The position numbers and the translations under genes were made by a program. The notes under the pieces were generated by a model. It made no database searches and was not told the origin of the DNA. It saw only the letters and a program-made list of their open reading frames with translations. 64,000 bases of DNA from Massospora cicadina (Eukaryota > Entomophthoromycota > Entomophthoromycetes > Entomophthorales > Entomophthoraceae), in NCBI GenBank assembly GCA_022478985.1, contig JAKSZP010017387.1, forward strand, positions 42,620 to 106,619. Direction: 5' to 3'. Shown one piece after another: positions 44,866-56,518 of the stretch (position 1 is the stretch's first letter; every line of letters starts with the position of its first letter).

Positions 44866-45662
44866 TTTCCTGGGTGATTGTCAAATTTGGATAATTTGCA
44901 GAGAATTGTGTTACTAATAGTGATAGTAACGGTAAATAAAAGCTGTAAAGTACTTTTTAATTATAGTAAATCCTAGGGAATATATATAGTGGGGAATTCA
45001 GCTGTCTAACCCTCAGTTGACACCTCCTTGATGAAATGGCAGCCATTGCCATTGAATCACCCATCCTCGTCTTGGCAGTGATGGTCTTCCCCATCCTGGC
45101 TAGGATTCTGTCATTGGACATCCTCAAGAACTCAAACAGAAAGAGTTAGAAAATGTGTCCCTAACATTTTCCTCTTGATCTAAGCATACCATATTTGGCT
45201 AGCGACCTGCTTAGGTAATGGGACTTATTACCCATTATGGCAGGTCACTCACCAATCAATCAATTCTCTAGTTGCAGGCAGCATCACTCGCCTTGCAACT
45301 TACTATTCATTCCCAATCAGTCAGTGATGAACCTGACCAATCCCAATTGGTACACCTGATAGTTAATCACTATCAGATGCCCCTATTTCATTGGCAACTC
45401 CACCTGATGAGGTCTTGAATATTCGTCCAGATTGATCCCTGATGGATATGACCAGGCGAATATCTCAGATCCCCCAAAAGTAGTTCCTCCAAAAACTCAG
45501 GCCAACTGATTTCTGATTCACTTCGCCTTAGGGAATTTTCCCCTAACAATACCAGGTAAACTAGCAGGCTGGGAATATGGGCAAAAATCCCAACACATCC
45601 CCCCTCTTGCCTAGATTTCCAGTGAGAAAATGACTGGGGCATGAGAACACCACTTTGGACAC

Positions 45663-47290
45663 TTGGTTGAATACTTCATTGGTTCAAGCAAAGTATGCTC
45701 ATCAATACTCAATGCTGCTCGGGATGACCTTAGGCATATGGCGTTCTTCCTCTTCCTTCTCACTACTGCCTTCTCAAAGCGAAGTCCCCACGATCTTCTT
45801 TTGTGCCTTGCTGATCAATTAACTCATGATGATATTAGTCTCATGATCCAGTTTTCCACCCATCAGGGTATATGACCCACTTTCATATTCAGGATTCTTG
45901 GTCCGGCGTCCTTGATTTCTTGATTTTCTCCTCATCCTAGACAGGAGACTCTTGCTGTCAATGTTCATTTTGTGTCTCAATTAAAATACTTATTTCTATT
46001 CAAACTTGTTATTTCGCTCATAACCTCTTGGCTCAAGACATTCCTAATTCTTCCCTTGGAGAGCTTATCCCATACTTTTGAGATTAATTTCTCCAAAATT
46101 GGAGCTAATTGATTGTAGAGTGCATAATGTCAACTTCTATATAAGTCTGACATCCCCCTCTTGTTCAACTCATATATCAAATTCCGAGTTGCAATACCAG
46201 CAGCTCCTGAATAGTTTGTCTGATCCAGACCTCCGTCTCTTCCAGCAGATGAGTTATGATGCTTGGCGGAACCTCTTTTATGGTCCTTCCAGGAATCATA
46301 TGACTAGTCTGGCACCAGCGGCTAGTCCTTCCATCGAATCACTGGAAACAGTAACTAATACCTCCAAAACCAGGCTGGCTATTGTTTTGAAAAATCTCGG
46401 CCAATTCTTCCTCTGCCATCAATTCTGGAGTTGGACTTCAAACTCTCCTGGATTCAGCTCCTTTTGCTGATGCTCCAAACATTGTCGTAGATGCTCTGGA
46501 GATTATGCCAGTTGCTCTGGATCATTCATTTCTTTCTGGGTCAGACCTGCTCCCTGAGTTCCTCTTATGACTCAGTCAATATTACAAACCTGCTGTTCTA
46601 GTCTCCGAGCTCTCAATTGGTAGCAGCATTCACTTTGAGCTCCTCTACGCTGAACTTTGGGCCCAAGTCACTGAGACTTTGACTTTAGTGCTAAATCCCT
46701 CTGATCTGGATAACATCCTGGATTGGGATACTGCCGCTTATGCTCTTCGCTTTGCTGGCCAAGCTCTTTGAAGTTGGTCCACAAAGCTTCCAGCCTCACC
46801 TGGGTTCCACCGTTTGTTCAGCTTTAGCTTCTGAGAAGCCCATAGTCACCGCTTGCAGGATGCAATCCGCTCTCTGCATGACTATCTCTTCTCCAGCACT
46901 TCCCATCAGTATCTTCTGCTGATTGCGTTGATTGGGGGAATGATCTGGCAACCCCCATCAAGCATCCCTTCTTTGTTGCTGGCCCATATGTCTGGTGTCC
47001 TTGATGAAGCCTGTCAGCAAGCGCTTAGGGCTAATCTTCCAGCTCTGGTGCCATAATGGGATTACTCGGCTTATTCACCAATTGCCTCTTTTTGTACTGT
47101 TGCTTTCCTCCCCACTCTGGGGTTTCACAATTGGCTTCATCCAACATCTCAATTTCCCTTCCCCTAATCACTTTTTCGCAGGGCTCAGAGTCCGCTCAAA
47201 GAATGTGGTTTTGTGTAGGTCTCGCCCTCACTAGAATCTGATTGCATATTGATTTTGACGGGCTGTTCATTCCTACCGCGATCCATCCTC
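45663..47290 (+). pseudogene. Antisense coding remnant in A2, family not recognised
   Basis: Lies on the strand opposite to A2, between integrase and 3' LTR. At least three consecutive plus-strand frames read like one decayed protein: 46078-46470 (SNSELQYQQLLNSLSDPDLR, QQMSYDAWRNLFYGPSRNHM), about 46429-46760 (VVDALEIMPVALDHSFLSGS, DNILDWDTAAYALRFAGQAL) and 46853-47056 (DAIRSLHDYLFSSTSHQYLL, SGVLDEACQQALRANLPALV). Amino-acid use is protein-like with leucine- and alanine-rich helices. No known motif. It may be an extra antisense ORF, as seen in some plant Gypsy elements, or a captured host gene. Confidence 0.5.
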
Positions 47291-47339
47291 CCTCCCCCAA
47301 GAGGTGACATAAGCGGAATCATCCCCATACTGAGGACAA

Positions 47340-47720
47340 TTAATAAATATAAAATAATAAAATTATATTGGTTTTTTCTCTAAGCGGTTTATAATATTTA
47401 TCAATTTTTTTAATCTTTATTCTTCTTTTTTATTATAGGACTTGACCTTGTTTTGGTTCAGCGGCCCGTCTTTTTACCTCAAACTGGGTCCTGGGTACTT
47501 AAACCTGCCATTTTTCCATGGTTCAGAGGTCCTTTTTTGGACTTAACAATCTAGATTGGTTCAGAGGTCCTTTTTGGACTTAGCCTAATCATCAGTACAT
47601 GACCAACTTAATTATTAATCAGTCCTTTGGGAACAATTTATTTTATCATCAATCCAATGCTTTAGATACTTAGCATGGACTCGATTCACAACTCTTCCAT
47701 CCAAGAGATTCTTAATGGAG
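47340..47720 (-). other. Conserved non-coding block of the A family
   Basis: Contains two close repeats of ggttcagaggtcctttttgg-like sequence and AT-rich lines. A homologous block occurs in A' at about 21800-22200. No ORF. It lies directly after the integrase end. Confidence 0.6.
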
Positions 47721-48830
47721 TAAGCATTGGTAGCCGTCTTGGCAATCACTTTGAATGGACCCAACCAAAATGCATCTAATTTGTTTCTTCATCCAAAACC
47801 ATGCATATCTCAATAGGCAACTCTTTCCCCTATTCAATATTCTTCTAAGGACAGTCTGTTCTTGTCATCCATCAATTTTGCTCTTATCCTTTTTTCAAGG
47901 TTGTATCAAATGCTTACAATTGCATATCAATCAGGATACTTGTCAGTAGGTTCAGGTATTGCTCGGTACTCATTACCAAAATAGGTTCCACCACCAAATA
48001 TAAAATTGGCAGCAACGCGGCCTTTCTTCCATATAATAATTCAAATGGTGTCTTTCCCATCGCTGTATGAAGACTAATATTGTAGGAAAACATCACCAAA
48101 CTCAGGTATGTTTCCCACGCGAAAGTTCTCCCTGCAACTAGCTTCCTCAATGTTGTGGCCAGCATCCCATTGACCAGTTATTTAGTCCGTTCATCTCTGG
48201 CCAGTAAGGTAATGGAATGACTCCTCAAATCCCCATTAGCTCATTTAACCTCAGGATCACATGAGATGTGAATTTGGTCCCATTGTCACTAAGCAGGACC
48301 TGCGGACATCCATGCCAATATACCACTTGATCCATGATGAACCTCGCAGTACTGGTAGTGTCCACTCTTGTTAGGGCCTTCATCTTGACCCATCTCATCA
48401 GATGGTCAGTGGCAACTATAATGTACTTGACTCCCCCTGTGTTCATCATCAGCAGTCCCATCACATCAATGGACACTGTGTGCCAGGCAAATCCAGGGCG
48501 GACCAGTCAGTATCTAGTTGTATTCTTATGTGGTTTGTGCAGCTGGCACTCCACACAACAAGCTAGATAATCTGCGACATCATAGTTGATTGATTCCCAG
48601 TAATAATACTGGCAAATATGGTTGGTTGTTTTCCTCAGGCCTCCATGCCCAATAACTTTGTGAGCTTCTTGCACTATCGCTGCTCTTTCTGACGGTTTTG
48701 AGAATAATAACCACTTCCCATTGATTGTCTTGAATACTTGTCCATCCATGGTCTTGGTGTTTTCTATCACTTTCTGAAGTGCACCTTAGATTTCTCAGGG
48801 CTCATCCCCAATTTTTCCTTCAACCATTTT
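47720..48830 (-). pseudogene. A2 integrase
   Basis: From right: AHKVIGHGGLRKTTNHICQY and CCVECQLHKPHKN (HHCC complete), MSIDVMGLLMM, YIIVATDHLMRWVK and VLLSDNGTKFTSHVI (both core Asp), then YNISLHTAMGKTPFELLYGR and the C-terminal part to about 47720. The stretch with the catalytic Glu near 48190 is disrupted by a stop. Order and length fit a Gypsy integrase. Confidence 0.85.
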
Positions 48831-49420
48831 CTGGAATAGCTCATCTGCCTGTGGGTATAGCATCTGGACCATTGGCAACTGCAATAAGCCATCCGCGTTC
48901 TGGTGAAAAGCCCCCACTCAGTGGACAATCTCATAATCGTAAACCTGGAGCTCAAGTGCCCATCAGGCCAGTTGTCCTTCCAGCTCTCTTAAATTGTGCA
49001 GCCAACACAGCAAAGAGTAGTCCGTTACCACCTTAAAGTGCATTCCGTGGTTGTACACCTAAAACTGCTTGCATGCTTAAATGACTGTAAGGCATTTTCG
49101 CTCAGTCACAGTGTAGTTCCTCTCAGCGGCTGAGAGTGTCCAGCTCACATATGCCACTGGATGTTCATCCCTAAGTTAATCTACTTTGCTCAGTACGGCG
49201 CCAATCGCCATCAACAAAGCATTGGTTTGAATAATAAACTCCCGATAAAAATTCAGATATTGCAGAATTGGAAAATCTAACAAATACCGGTGTAACTCAT
49301 TGAAGGAGTCCTGGGCCTCTTCATTCTATATGAATCCTTTTTTTAGATCCTTTAACAAATGAGAATATTGTCTCGGCTATTCAGGCGAAGTTCCAAATAA
49401 ATCTTCTATAGTATCTGACC
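48830..49420 (-). pseudogene. A2 RNase H
   Basis: Reads FIIQTNALLMAIGAVLS (catalytic Asp is Asn), ERNYTVTERKCLTVI (Glu is Lys) and VTDYSSLCWLHNLRELEG. Two of the three catalytic residues are changed, and several stops are present. A' keeps all three. Confidence 0.8.
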
Positions 49421-50320
49421 ATCCCAAGGAACACTTGGATGTCTTGGACACTCTTTGGTACAGCCATACGTTCTTTAGCTGCTATTTTCTGGGATTGCGG
49501 CTGCAATCCACTGAAGTTGATCATGAATCCCAGATATTCCAACTCTTTATTAAAGAAGTGGCACTTCCTTGGCTTGATCTTCAGGTTAGCCGTGGACAGT
49601 CACCTAAATAAGTCTTCCAAGTGATATAGGTGATCAGTAAACGTCTTACTGAACACGTTTATATATTGATAAGCCAGGATGCATGTCAACTTCAAGTCAC
49701 TAAGTATGGAATCCAAGGCCCTCTGGAACGTTGCAGGCGCATTACATAGACCCTGGGCATCCTTATCAGTTGGCATAGACCCTGCATGGTAATAATCGCG
49801 CATTTTTCCTGGTCTTCCTTTGGCAAGTTGATCTGCCAATATACCAAGATCAGATCCATTGTGGAGAAATACTTCGCTTCTCCTAAACTATCTAGCGCAT
49901 TGTTGATCCTCAGTAGGGTATACGAATCCTTCTTCAAAATTTTGTTCAGCCTTTGGTAGTCAATCACCACCTGGTTGGATCCATCCTTCTTCTTCACGAT
50001 CAGAATTGGACTTGCCAGGGACTTGATGATGGAACTAGAAGCCCATGCTTCACTAGTTTGCTGATTTCATCCTCCACTACCACTTTAGTGGCTTTTGAAC
50101 TTCATATCAGTATCATCCTTATTGGTAAATTTTCCCCAGTGTCAACCTTCTGGAAATGTCTCATGCGCATCCCAAATCATGGGCATCCTGAGCGAACACT
50201 TCCCAATATTTCTTGAATAGTTCGAGCACCTCCTCCTGCTGGCCTTCCAACAGATCAGCGAGCTGCTCCCAATCAAACAATAGGTTGATACTTTTTTGCT
50301 ACCCTAGCTGGTAATCCCAT
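49420..50320 (-). pseudogene. A2 reverse transcriptase
   Basis: Open from 49997 to 49692: KKKDGSNQVVIDYQRLNKIL, NNALDSLGEAKYFSTMDLIL and WQINLPKEDQEKCAIITMQG. A one-base loss then shifts the frame, and 49839-49600 continues with GLCNAPATFQRALDSILSDL and CILAYQYINVFS. The catalytic YLDD is Y-Q-Y: a three-base loss removed part of the box. The enzyme is dead. Confidence 0.9.
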
Positions 50321-50720
50321 TTCTTCAAGAGACCCAAAATCGTGGAAACTTCTCAATTCAGCTGTTGGGATCAGATGAACAAATGAAATAAGCTGATTTC
50401 TCTTGATCTTCATCGGTTTTTGACTCAAATTCGCCAGGAGAACTCAAATTTCTCCATGGCTAGGCATTATTATCCCAGGAGCCACCCATGGCTCCACTCT
50501 GGACTTCTTCCAGGGGATTCTGACCTCCCCATACAACAGCTCAGGAATCTCCAATGTCAACCCTGTGATGATTATCATCTGCTATCCTGGCGGTATGGTC
50601 CTCTCATTCTTGATCATCACTGGAATTACCCAGTTCTCTAGGATTTCCACTGGCAATTTGCATCACTTTCTGCCAACTAATTGGTACTGAATCAGGACAA
50701 TGCTGCCATTGTATACTAGA
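50320..50720 (-). pseudogene. A2 dUTPase-like domain
   Basis: Same layout as A1: ENWVIPVMIKNERTIPPG, TGLTLEIPELLYGEVRIP, VAPGIIMPSHGE, stop, VLLANLSQKPMKIKRNQLIS. The TGA after HGE(I) falls at the same codon as in A1. Confidence 0.58.
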
Positions 50721-50859
50721 TTGATAAAGTTGTTTCTCCAATTTAGTGGAGCTTCACCATCCTTCTGATATACTAATGGTAACGTCTAACCCAAGATGGT
50801 CAACATATTATCCTCAAAGTTACATTTAACTCCATATTTCTAGAGAAACTCTGTTTCAA

Positions 50860-51300
50860 TCAGAATGTCATAGTTTTGGTTACCAAAACTATTGCTGGCG
50901 CAGATACCACCAATGACCTGAATCATAATGGCAGCACACTAGACGCTCCACAGGAAACGGTGGTGTTTGGCCCAGCTGTACCATATTCTTTCTTGTGTTC
51001 CAAGTCCAGCTAGATCTTTATCCTCTTTACAGCTTGGTCAAGACAATATTGATGGGCGCTCTGCTGTTGACAATCGCCCTCATCCTCACTCGATTCACTT
51101 GTATGTCTATATATGTACACTCAGAGTACTGTAATATAGTGTTTACTGAGTGAATGGTGGCATTATTAGCCAAATCTAGGGTGTAAAGAATTTGCACCAA
51201 TAATTCAGGAACAATTCCTTTATAGTGCTGAGGGGGATAACAGATTAGCCTCATCTAAATGGACGTAGATAACTCTTCAGGATTCTTGGTGGTTTGGATC
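50860..51300 (-). pseudogene. A2 aspartic protease
   Basis: Open 51254-51027, ending MRAIVNSRAPINIVLTKL: N-S-R in place of D-T-G (51068-51060), as in A1. The C-terminal strand lies in another frame near 50880. Confidence 0.65.
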
Positions 51301-51466
51301 TTGTCTGCCAGTTGTCAGGCATATGGCCGGGCAACTTCCTGGATTATCTCAGGGTTGATTCTCTTTGCCTCAGATATGGTCACGGCATTTAAATCCATAT
51401 TGACCACTTGATACAGCTGATCCTGATTGTCATCTATGAACAGATCACTAATATTCATTTCTTCAT

Positions 51467-52786
51467 TCATAATGTCAGGAGGAACAGGTTTCTCCGCAGC
51501 ATTAGACTGTTCCCCATATAGGCCGCGAGCTCTTTTCCCAAATCCTTGGCAGCTTCTGTCTCCTTGGCCTGGACCACGTTAATCTGATCCTTCAGCTTTT
51601 TACAGTGTACAGTGAAATTTCCTTTCCAACCACACTGATAGCAGACCTTCTCCTTCTTGTTTAACCGGCTGAATTCTTTGGGCTTATTTCCCAGCACGGT
51701 TCAATTGGTAGCCTCTTTAGCTCCTTCATTTCCCTTCATGATATTCAGACTTTGTACTGGATTGGACTTGAAGCTTCTATTTGGGGCATTGAATGTTGCT
51801 CCCAAAATCTTCAAGTTATCTACCATTTGCAAGGTAGTTATTTCTGTCGCAAACATGGAAGACATCATGCAATGCAAATCGTGATAGGGCTGAAGGGCTG
51901 CTTGCAAAGCGGTTCTAGCATCATAGCTGTCCAATACTTTTGCTCCAGCCAGGATCTGTGACTCCTGGTAAAACTGATCTGCGAAGCTAGTGAGAGACTC
52001 TTCTTTATGGAACTGGATTTCCATAAATTCCTGCTTGCATTTTAAAATACATGTTGGACTCCTGAACTCCTTCATGATGGCCGCCTTTGCCTCAGCATAG
52101 ACCAGCTGTCCCCCTCCAGGTGAGGTAACACTATGTTTTGACAGTTAGTGTCTAGGCAAATCATGACTGTCAACGCCTTTTGAAATTCACATAGCCATTC
52201 ATGGTCATTTCTGAACAGTTAGAAAAATGCTGGGGCGTTATTTTGATGGAACGTTGGCAATTTTGGTGTTGCCCTAAATTCCTCCAAGTCATTTCTGGCC
52301 GATTCTCTCAGTTCAGATACTCAGCTAACTCACAGAGCTATTAGGTTTCATCTCTGAAATGGCAGCAAAAGTGGGCGACATTTTCCTTGGGGTATTTGAC
52401 TTCCCAATTATTGTGTGAGGACTTTTTTCTTCAGCATCGCTTGCCATATCTGGCTCATAAGCACATCTGTGAGCTTTAAGTTCCTCCACTTGTTTGATTA
52501 ATCTTTCGATATCCACACAGAATTTTCTTAAATTAATGCAATCCACTTCTCGCTCCATTTTTAGGTATAAGACCTCTCAAACGAGGTCCCCTTCTCTCTT
52601 CTTTAACAAGTTTACTTTGCCGATTAACTTGTTCCTGAAGCTGGCTACATTCTTTACTCCTTTCTCAACCTTGGCAACTCGTTCTTCCAAGGCTGAAAAC
52701 TCCCAATGGTCCGCTGAGTTTAAGGCATTCTGGTTTACAGTGGCTAACTTGGTCCACAGTTTGCGTAGCTCTTCTTTGTATGACAT
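51467..52786 (-). pseudogene. A2 gag
   Basis: ATG at 52786-52784 (MSYKEELRKLWTKLATVNQN) starts a coiled coil. 52558-52325 continues it (LIKQVEELKAHRC). 52075-51701 is capsid (QEFMEIQFHKEESLTSFADQ, DARTALQAALQPYHDL). The zinc knuckle at 51643-51602 reads CYQCGWKGNFTVHC, so its His is Asn. Best preserved capsid of the A family here. Confidence 0.82.
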
Positions 52787-52811
52787 TATTATAGCTTCTT
52801 CACTCAACTAC

Positions 52812-52828
52812 CCCTGTAATGAGCATCA
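52812..52828 (-). other. Primer-binding site of A2 (mutated)
   Basis: Minus-strand TGATGCTCATTACAGGG, two G-to-A type changes from the consensus site. Confidence 0.75.
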
Positions 52829-52831
52829 ACT

Positions 52832-53967
52832 TGTAAATTTTACTAAAGTGGTTGTTATTGGTAAGCAACCCAGTAACCTTTTTACTGCACAGGTTTGGTT
52901 TCCTTGTGCACTTTGTTGCGTTGTAAAGAATAGATTAAAAATTGATAACACTATGGAGACTATTATTCGTGGTTGAATGTGAATTATATTTTGGCCTAAT
53001 GCTCAGCCAGTATTCCCAATTAAATACTCGTGAAGTCGTACTCATAGGAATTCATTCCCTATGCTCTTGTCCACCTGATCTTCGCTGAGATACCCCAGTG
53101 ACAGTCTCTTTTAGCCCAACACACAGTCTGAAGCTATCCCTGATTGTGGTTCCTTCTTCTCTAGATCCCCGCTCAGATCTTTACTCTTCTCTCTGAGAGT
53201 CTTCCAATTATTTTCCTCTGCAATAATATCCTTGAGACAGAACAACACAATAAAAGCTGATAGTTTAAATATACACTGAATTGATAATATTACTGTAAAC
53301 TTTAAACTCTGTGAAATACTTTTTTATTATAGTAAATTTAGGGAATATATATATAGTGGGAAATTCGGCTGTCTAACCCTCAGTTGACACCTTTTCAATG
53401 AATTGGCAGTCATTGCCATTGAAACACCCATCCTCATCTTGGAAGCGATGGTCTTCCCCAACCTGGTTAGGATTCTGTCATTGGACATCCTCGAGACCTC
53501 AAAATGGAAAGAGTCAGAAAACGTGTCCCTAACATTTTCCTCTTGATCCAAGCAAACCAACCATATTTGGCTAGCGACCTGCTTAGGTAATGGGACTTAT
53601 TACCCATTATGGCAGGTCACTCACCAACTGATCAATTCGCTAGTTGCAGGCGGCATCACTCACCTCGCAACTTGCTATTCATTCCTAATTAGTCAGTGAT
53701 GAAACCCAACCAATCCCAATCAGTACACCTGATAGTCAATCACTATCAGATGCCCTATTTCGTTGGAAACTCCACCCGATGAGATCTTGAGTATTCATCT
53801 GGATTGATCCCCAATAAATATGACCAGGCAAATATCCCAAATCCCCTGAACGTAGTCCCCTCAAAACTTGGGCCAACCAATTTCCAATTCACTTCGCCTT
53901 AGGGGAATTTTCCCCTAGCGATACCAGATAATCTAGAAGGCTGGGAATATGGGCAAAAATCCCAACA
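52832..53967 (-). repeat. 5' LTR of A2 (1136 bp)
   Basis: TGTAAATTTTAC to AAAATCCCAACA on the plus strand. Contains the TATA-like atatatatagtggg near 53345. Outer flank GATAC. Confidence 0.93.
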
Positions 53968-53972
53968 GATAC

Positions 53973-54715
53973 TGACTATGGCCATATGAAGGGCTGGTGC
54001 ATTCCATTGATGTGGGTGATGCACAGCCTATAAGGTCCAAACCTTATCACAATTCAAAGGTGGAGAAGCAACTAATGAGGACGGAATTCCAGCATTTATT
54101 AGACGTGGGGTTACTCGTTCCTTCACAAAGCCCTTGGTCTTCACTTCTCTTAATAATTATGAGAAAAATGGAGGTCATCAGATAGTCATGGATTACCATA
54201 GGTTGAATAGCCTCACTAAGAAGGATAGCTATCTCATCCCTCGCGTTGATGATGACCTGGCCCAACTCTCTGGATCTGACTTCTTCTCCGCCATGGACTT
54301 GGCCAGTGGCTATAGGCAAATGGACCTTTCTCCTCAAGATCAGGAGAAATGCGCTCTTATTTGTAGTAAATGTCTCTTTCAACCCACACAATTACCCCAA
54401 GGGTTATGCAATGCACCTATCACTTTCCAGCGTGTGATGGATCATATCTTGCGGGACCTCAAGTTAACTTGTGTCATCGTCTATCTTGATGACATCACAG
54501 TGTTCTCAAAAACATTTAACGAACATCTTGATCACCTGATGGATGTGTTTCAACGGTTACATGAGTCTAATATTAAGTTGAAGCCCTTAAAGTGCACCTT
54601 CTTCCAAAGTCTATTTGTTTCCTTGGTCGCTCCATTTCCCAAGAAGGAACTCAACCCATGCAGGACAGGTCGAAGCCATCTCAAAAAATCCGCCCCCTAA
54701 AAATCTACAGGATAT
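53973..54715 (+). pseudogene. B2 reverse transcriptase
   Basis: Continues B2 after A2 with DYGHMKGW... and VGDAQPIRSKPYHNSKVEKQ. Open 54134-54700: VMDYHRLNSLTKKDSYLIPR, FFSAMDLASGYRQMDLSPQD, LPQGLCNAPITFQRVMDHIL and VIVYLDDITVFSKTFNEHLD. Intact YLDD. The least damaged RT in the window; one early frame change and a late one near 54640. Confidence 0.92.
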
Positions 54716-55270
54716 TCAGGTATTTCTAGGGATCATGGGGTATTACCATCAGTTCATCCCTAAGTTAGCCCAGCTCAGTGAGCCCCTTGTCCAGCTATTA
54801 ACCAAAAATACCCCTTTTATTGGGTTGCTGAACAAAAGGCCGCTTTTGAAACAATAAAGCAACTGCTACAACAACGTCTTATCCCACAGCACCCAGATTA
54901 TAATAAACCCATCATCTTATTCCCTGATGCCTCAGACTATGCCGTTGGGGCCTCTTAGCCCAATTAGATAACCACGTTGTAGATCACTCTATATCCTATT
55001 TTAGTAAGATGCTGTCAAATGAGGAACGCAACTACAGTGTAATGGAGAAGGAGTGCCTTGCTGTTCTGTTAGCTATAAAGCACTACCGCCCTTTTCTATC
55101 TGGAACCACCTTCATTGTGGTTACTGACCACGCATCCTTAAAATGGTTACATAACATGAAAGATCCTACTGGTCGGCTAGCTCTCTGGGCTCTAAAGCTT
55201 CAGCTATATGACATGAAAATTGAACACCATGCTGGAATACGTCACTTGAATGTTGATGGGTTAACTCGGC
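54715..55270 (+). pseudogene. B2 RNase H
   Basis: Frames: 54700-54857 (QVFLGIMGYYHQFIPKLAQL), a damaged part with FPDASDYAVGAS (T to P before the catalytic Asp, then stop), and 55009 on (ERNYSVMEKECLAVLLAIKH, TDHASLKWLHNMKDPTGRLA). Acidic residues are kept, but the frame is broken near 54950. Confidence 0.88.
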
Positions 55271-56510
55271 TACAAGTCCTTCACTTGGATAGTAGTGAGG
55301 CGGAGAGGTTACATGACCTTTTAATGACCCCCAATGACTGGGAGGAAGAGGATGAGCCTGTACAGAAAATGTTAGCCCAACACTCCCATAACACCAAAGT
55401 GGATAATGGGAAGTTGTATGAGCATGTGGGGACAAGATGGCTGCCATACCTTCGGCCCTCAGAAAGTGTACCTGCTATCCTAGAAGCTCATTCCTCTATA
55501 GGTCACGGAGGGGCAAAGAAACCTATAATATTAATTAAGGATCAGTACTATTGGGATGGAATGATGGAAGCTAATTTTGATGTCTTGGAAGCTTGCTTAC
55601 ATGTAAGAAGCAATCCAGTTTCAAGACTAGATACCAGTACCAACCAACTACCCCTCAACAACCATTCCATACCATCAGTTTGGATGTAGTAGGTCCCCTT
55701 CCGCAGACTACTAGTGGAAACAAAATTGTACTAGTAGTTATTGATTATTTCACTAAGTGGGTGGAAGCCGTAGCTCTTCCTGCCCAAATGGCTGAGGCCA
55801 CAGCCACATTATTACATCAAAAATTTTACTCAAAATGGCTGCCCCCAAGTTTACTCTGTGATAATGGTAAAAACTTCACCTCCAGAGTAGTTAAAATCCT
55901 GGCCAAATCCATGGGAGCACAACTTTTCTCAGTTTCTTACAATCCATTCACTAATGGGACCTTGGAAAGAGCAAATGGAACCTTGGTCTTTATTTTACAA
56001 AAAATGTCCTCATATGATCTTCTTCACTGGGATCATTATCTACCCAGTGCTCTGATGGCTTACCAGATTAGCTATCATCAGATCTTAAAGATGTATCTAT
56101 TCCCAGTCTTGTATAGGCGAGAGCCTGGAATATCTGCCCTTTTAGCAAAATATGTGTTTTCCTCTAGAGTTGAGGAGCCTGAGAAAGTCATGAGAAGATT
56201 GGCTGAGAATATTCTACAACTCCAATGTGAGGCAATGATTAACTTAGCAAAAACAGTGACTAAAGAAGGACAATCTGCCAATGAGCTTCAAACCCCCCTG
56301 CCTACATTCCAAGTATCTGACATGGCTATATACTACCATAATTTCATCACTCTGAGAAGCGACAAACTTGGGTCAGTTTGGAAGGGTCCTTTCTATATCA
56401 TTTACAAGAGAAGAAACGAGTAATCTATAAAGTCCATGTCTATTGTGATTATCATCAATCGCATACATGGCTAATTCACAAGGCCCTATTCTCACTCTAA
56501 TATTCTTGAG
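55270..56510 (+). pseudogene. B2 integrase
   Basis: Zinc region EAHSSIGHGGAKKPIILIKD and YYWDGMMEANFDVLEACL; the second Cys pair is split by a frame change at about 55600. Core in 55593-56423: SLDVVGPLPQTTSGNKIVLV, IDYFTKWVEAVALPAQMAEA, LLCDNGKNFTSRVVKILAKS and NPFTNGTLERANGTLVFILQ (Glu kept). C-terminal WKGPFYIIYKRRNE module. Near-complete core; likely once active. Confidence 0.92.
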
Positions 56511-56518
56511 GTGGGTGA

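Larger units (their letters stand above)
39538..44942 (-). mobile_element. L1-like LINE, full length with broken ORFs
   Basis: Non-LTR retrotransposon inserted in the A2 3' LTR, flanked by CTGTAAAGTAC (39527-39537 and 44943-44953). The 3' end, on the low-coordinate side, carries an A-rich tail (minus strand gaataaataaaaaat). ORF1 (about 44865-43772) and ORF2 (about 43360-39782) lie head to tail. The 5.4 kb length and the presence of ORF1 suggest it was not 5' truncated. Confidence 0.92.
39057..45595 (-). repeat. 3' LTR of A2, split by a LINE
   Basis: The two parts, 39057-39537 and 44954-45595, add to 1123 bp, against 1136 bp for the other LTR of A2. The minus-strand polypurine tract (plus strand cccccctcttg near 45599-45609) abuts the LTR end at 45595. 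Confidence 0.92.
39057..53967 (-). mobile_element. Gypsy element A2, complete, nested in B2
   Basis: Minus-strand element with LTRs at 39057-45595 (holding the LINE) and 52832-53967, target duplication GATAC on both sides (39052-39056, 53968-53972). From right to left: LTR, primer site, gag, protease, dUTPase-like domain, RT, RNase H, integrase, a non-coding block, an antisense coding remnant and a polypurine tract next to the 3' LTR. It is heavily mutated. Confidence 0.94.

Noticed and set aside
39057..45595. 39057-45595 as an independent solo LTR with a LINE
   Set aside because: The GATAC duplication pairs its outer end with the far end of 52832-53967, so it is the 3' LTR of A2.
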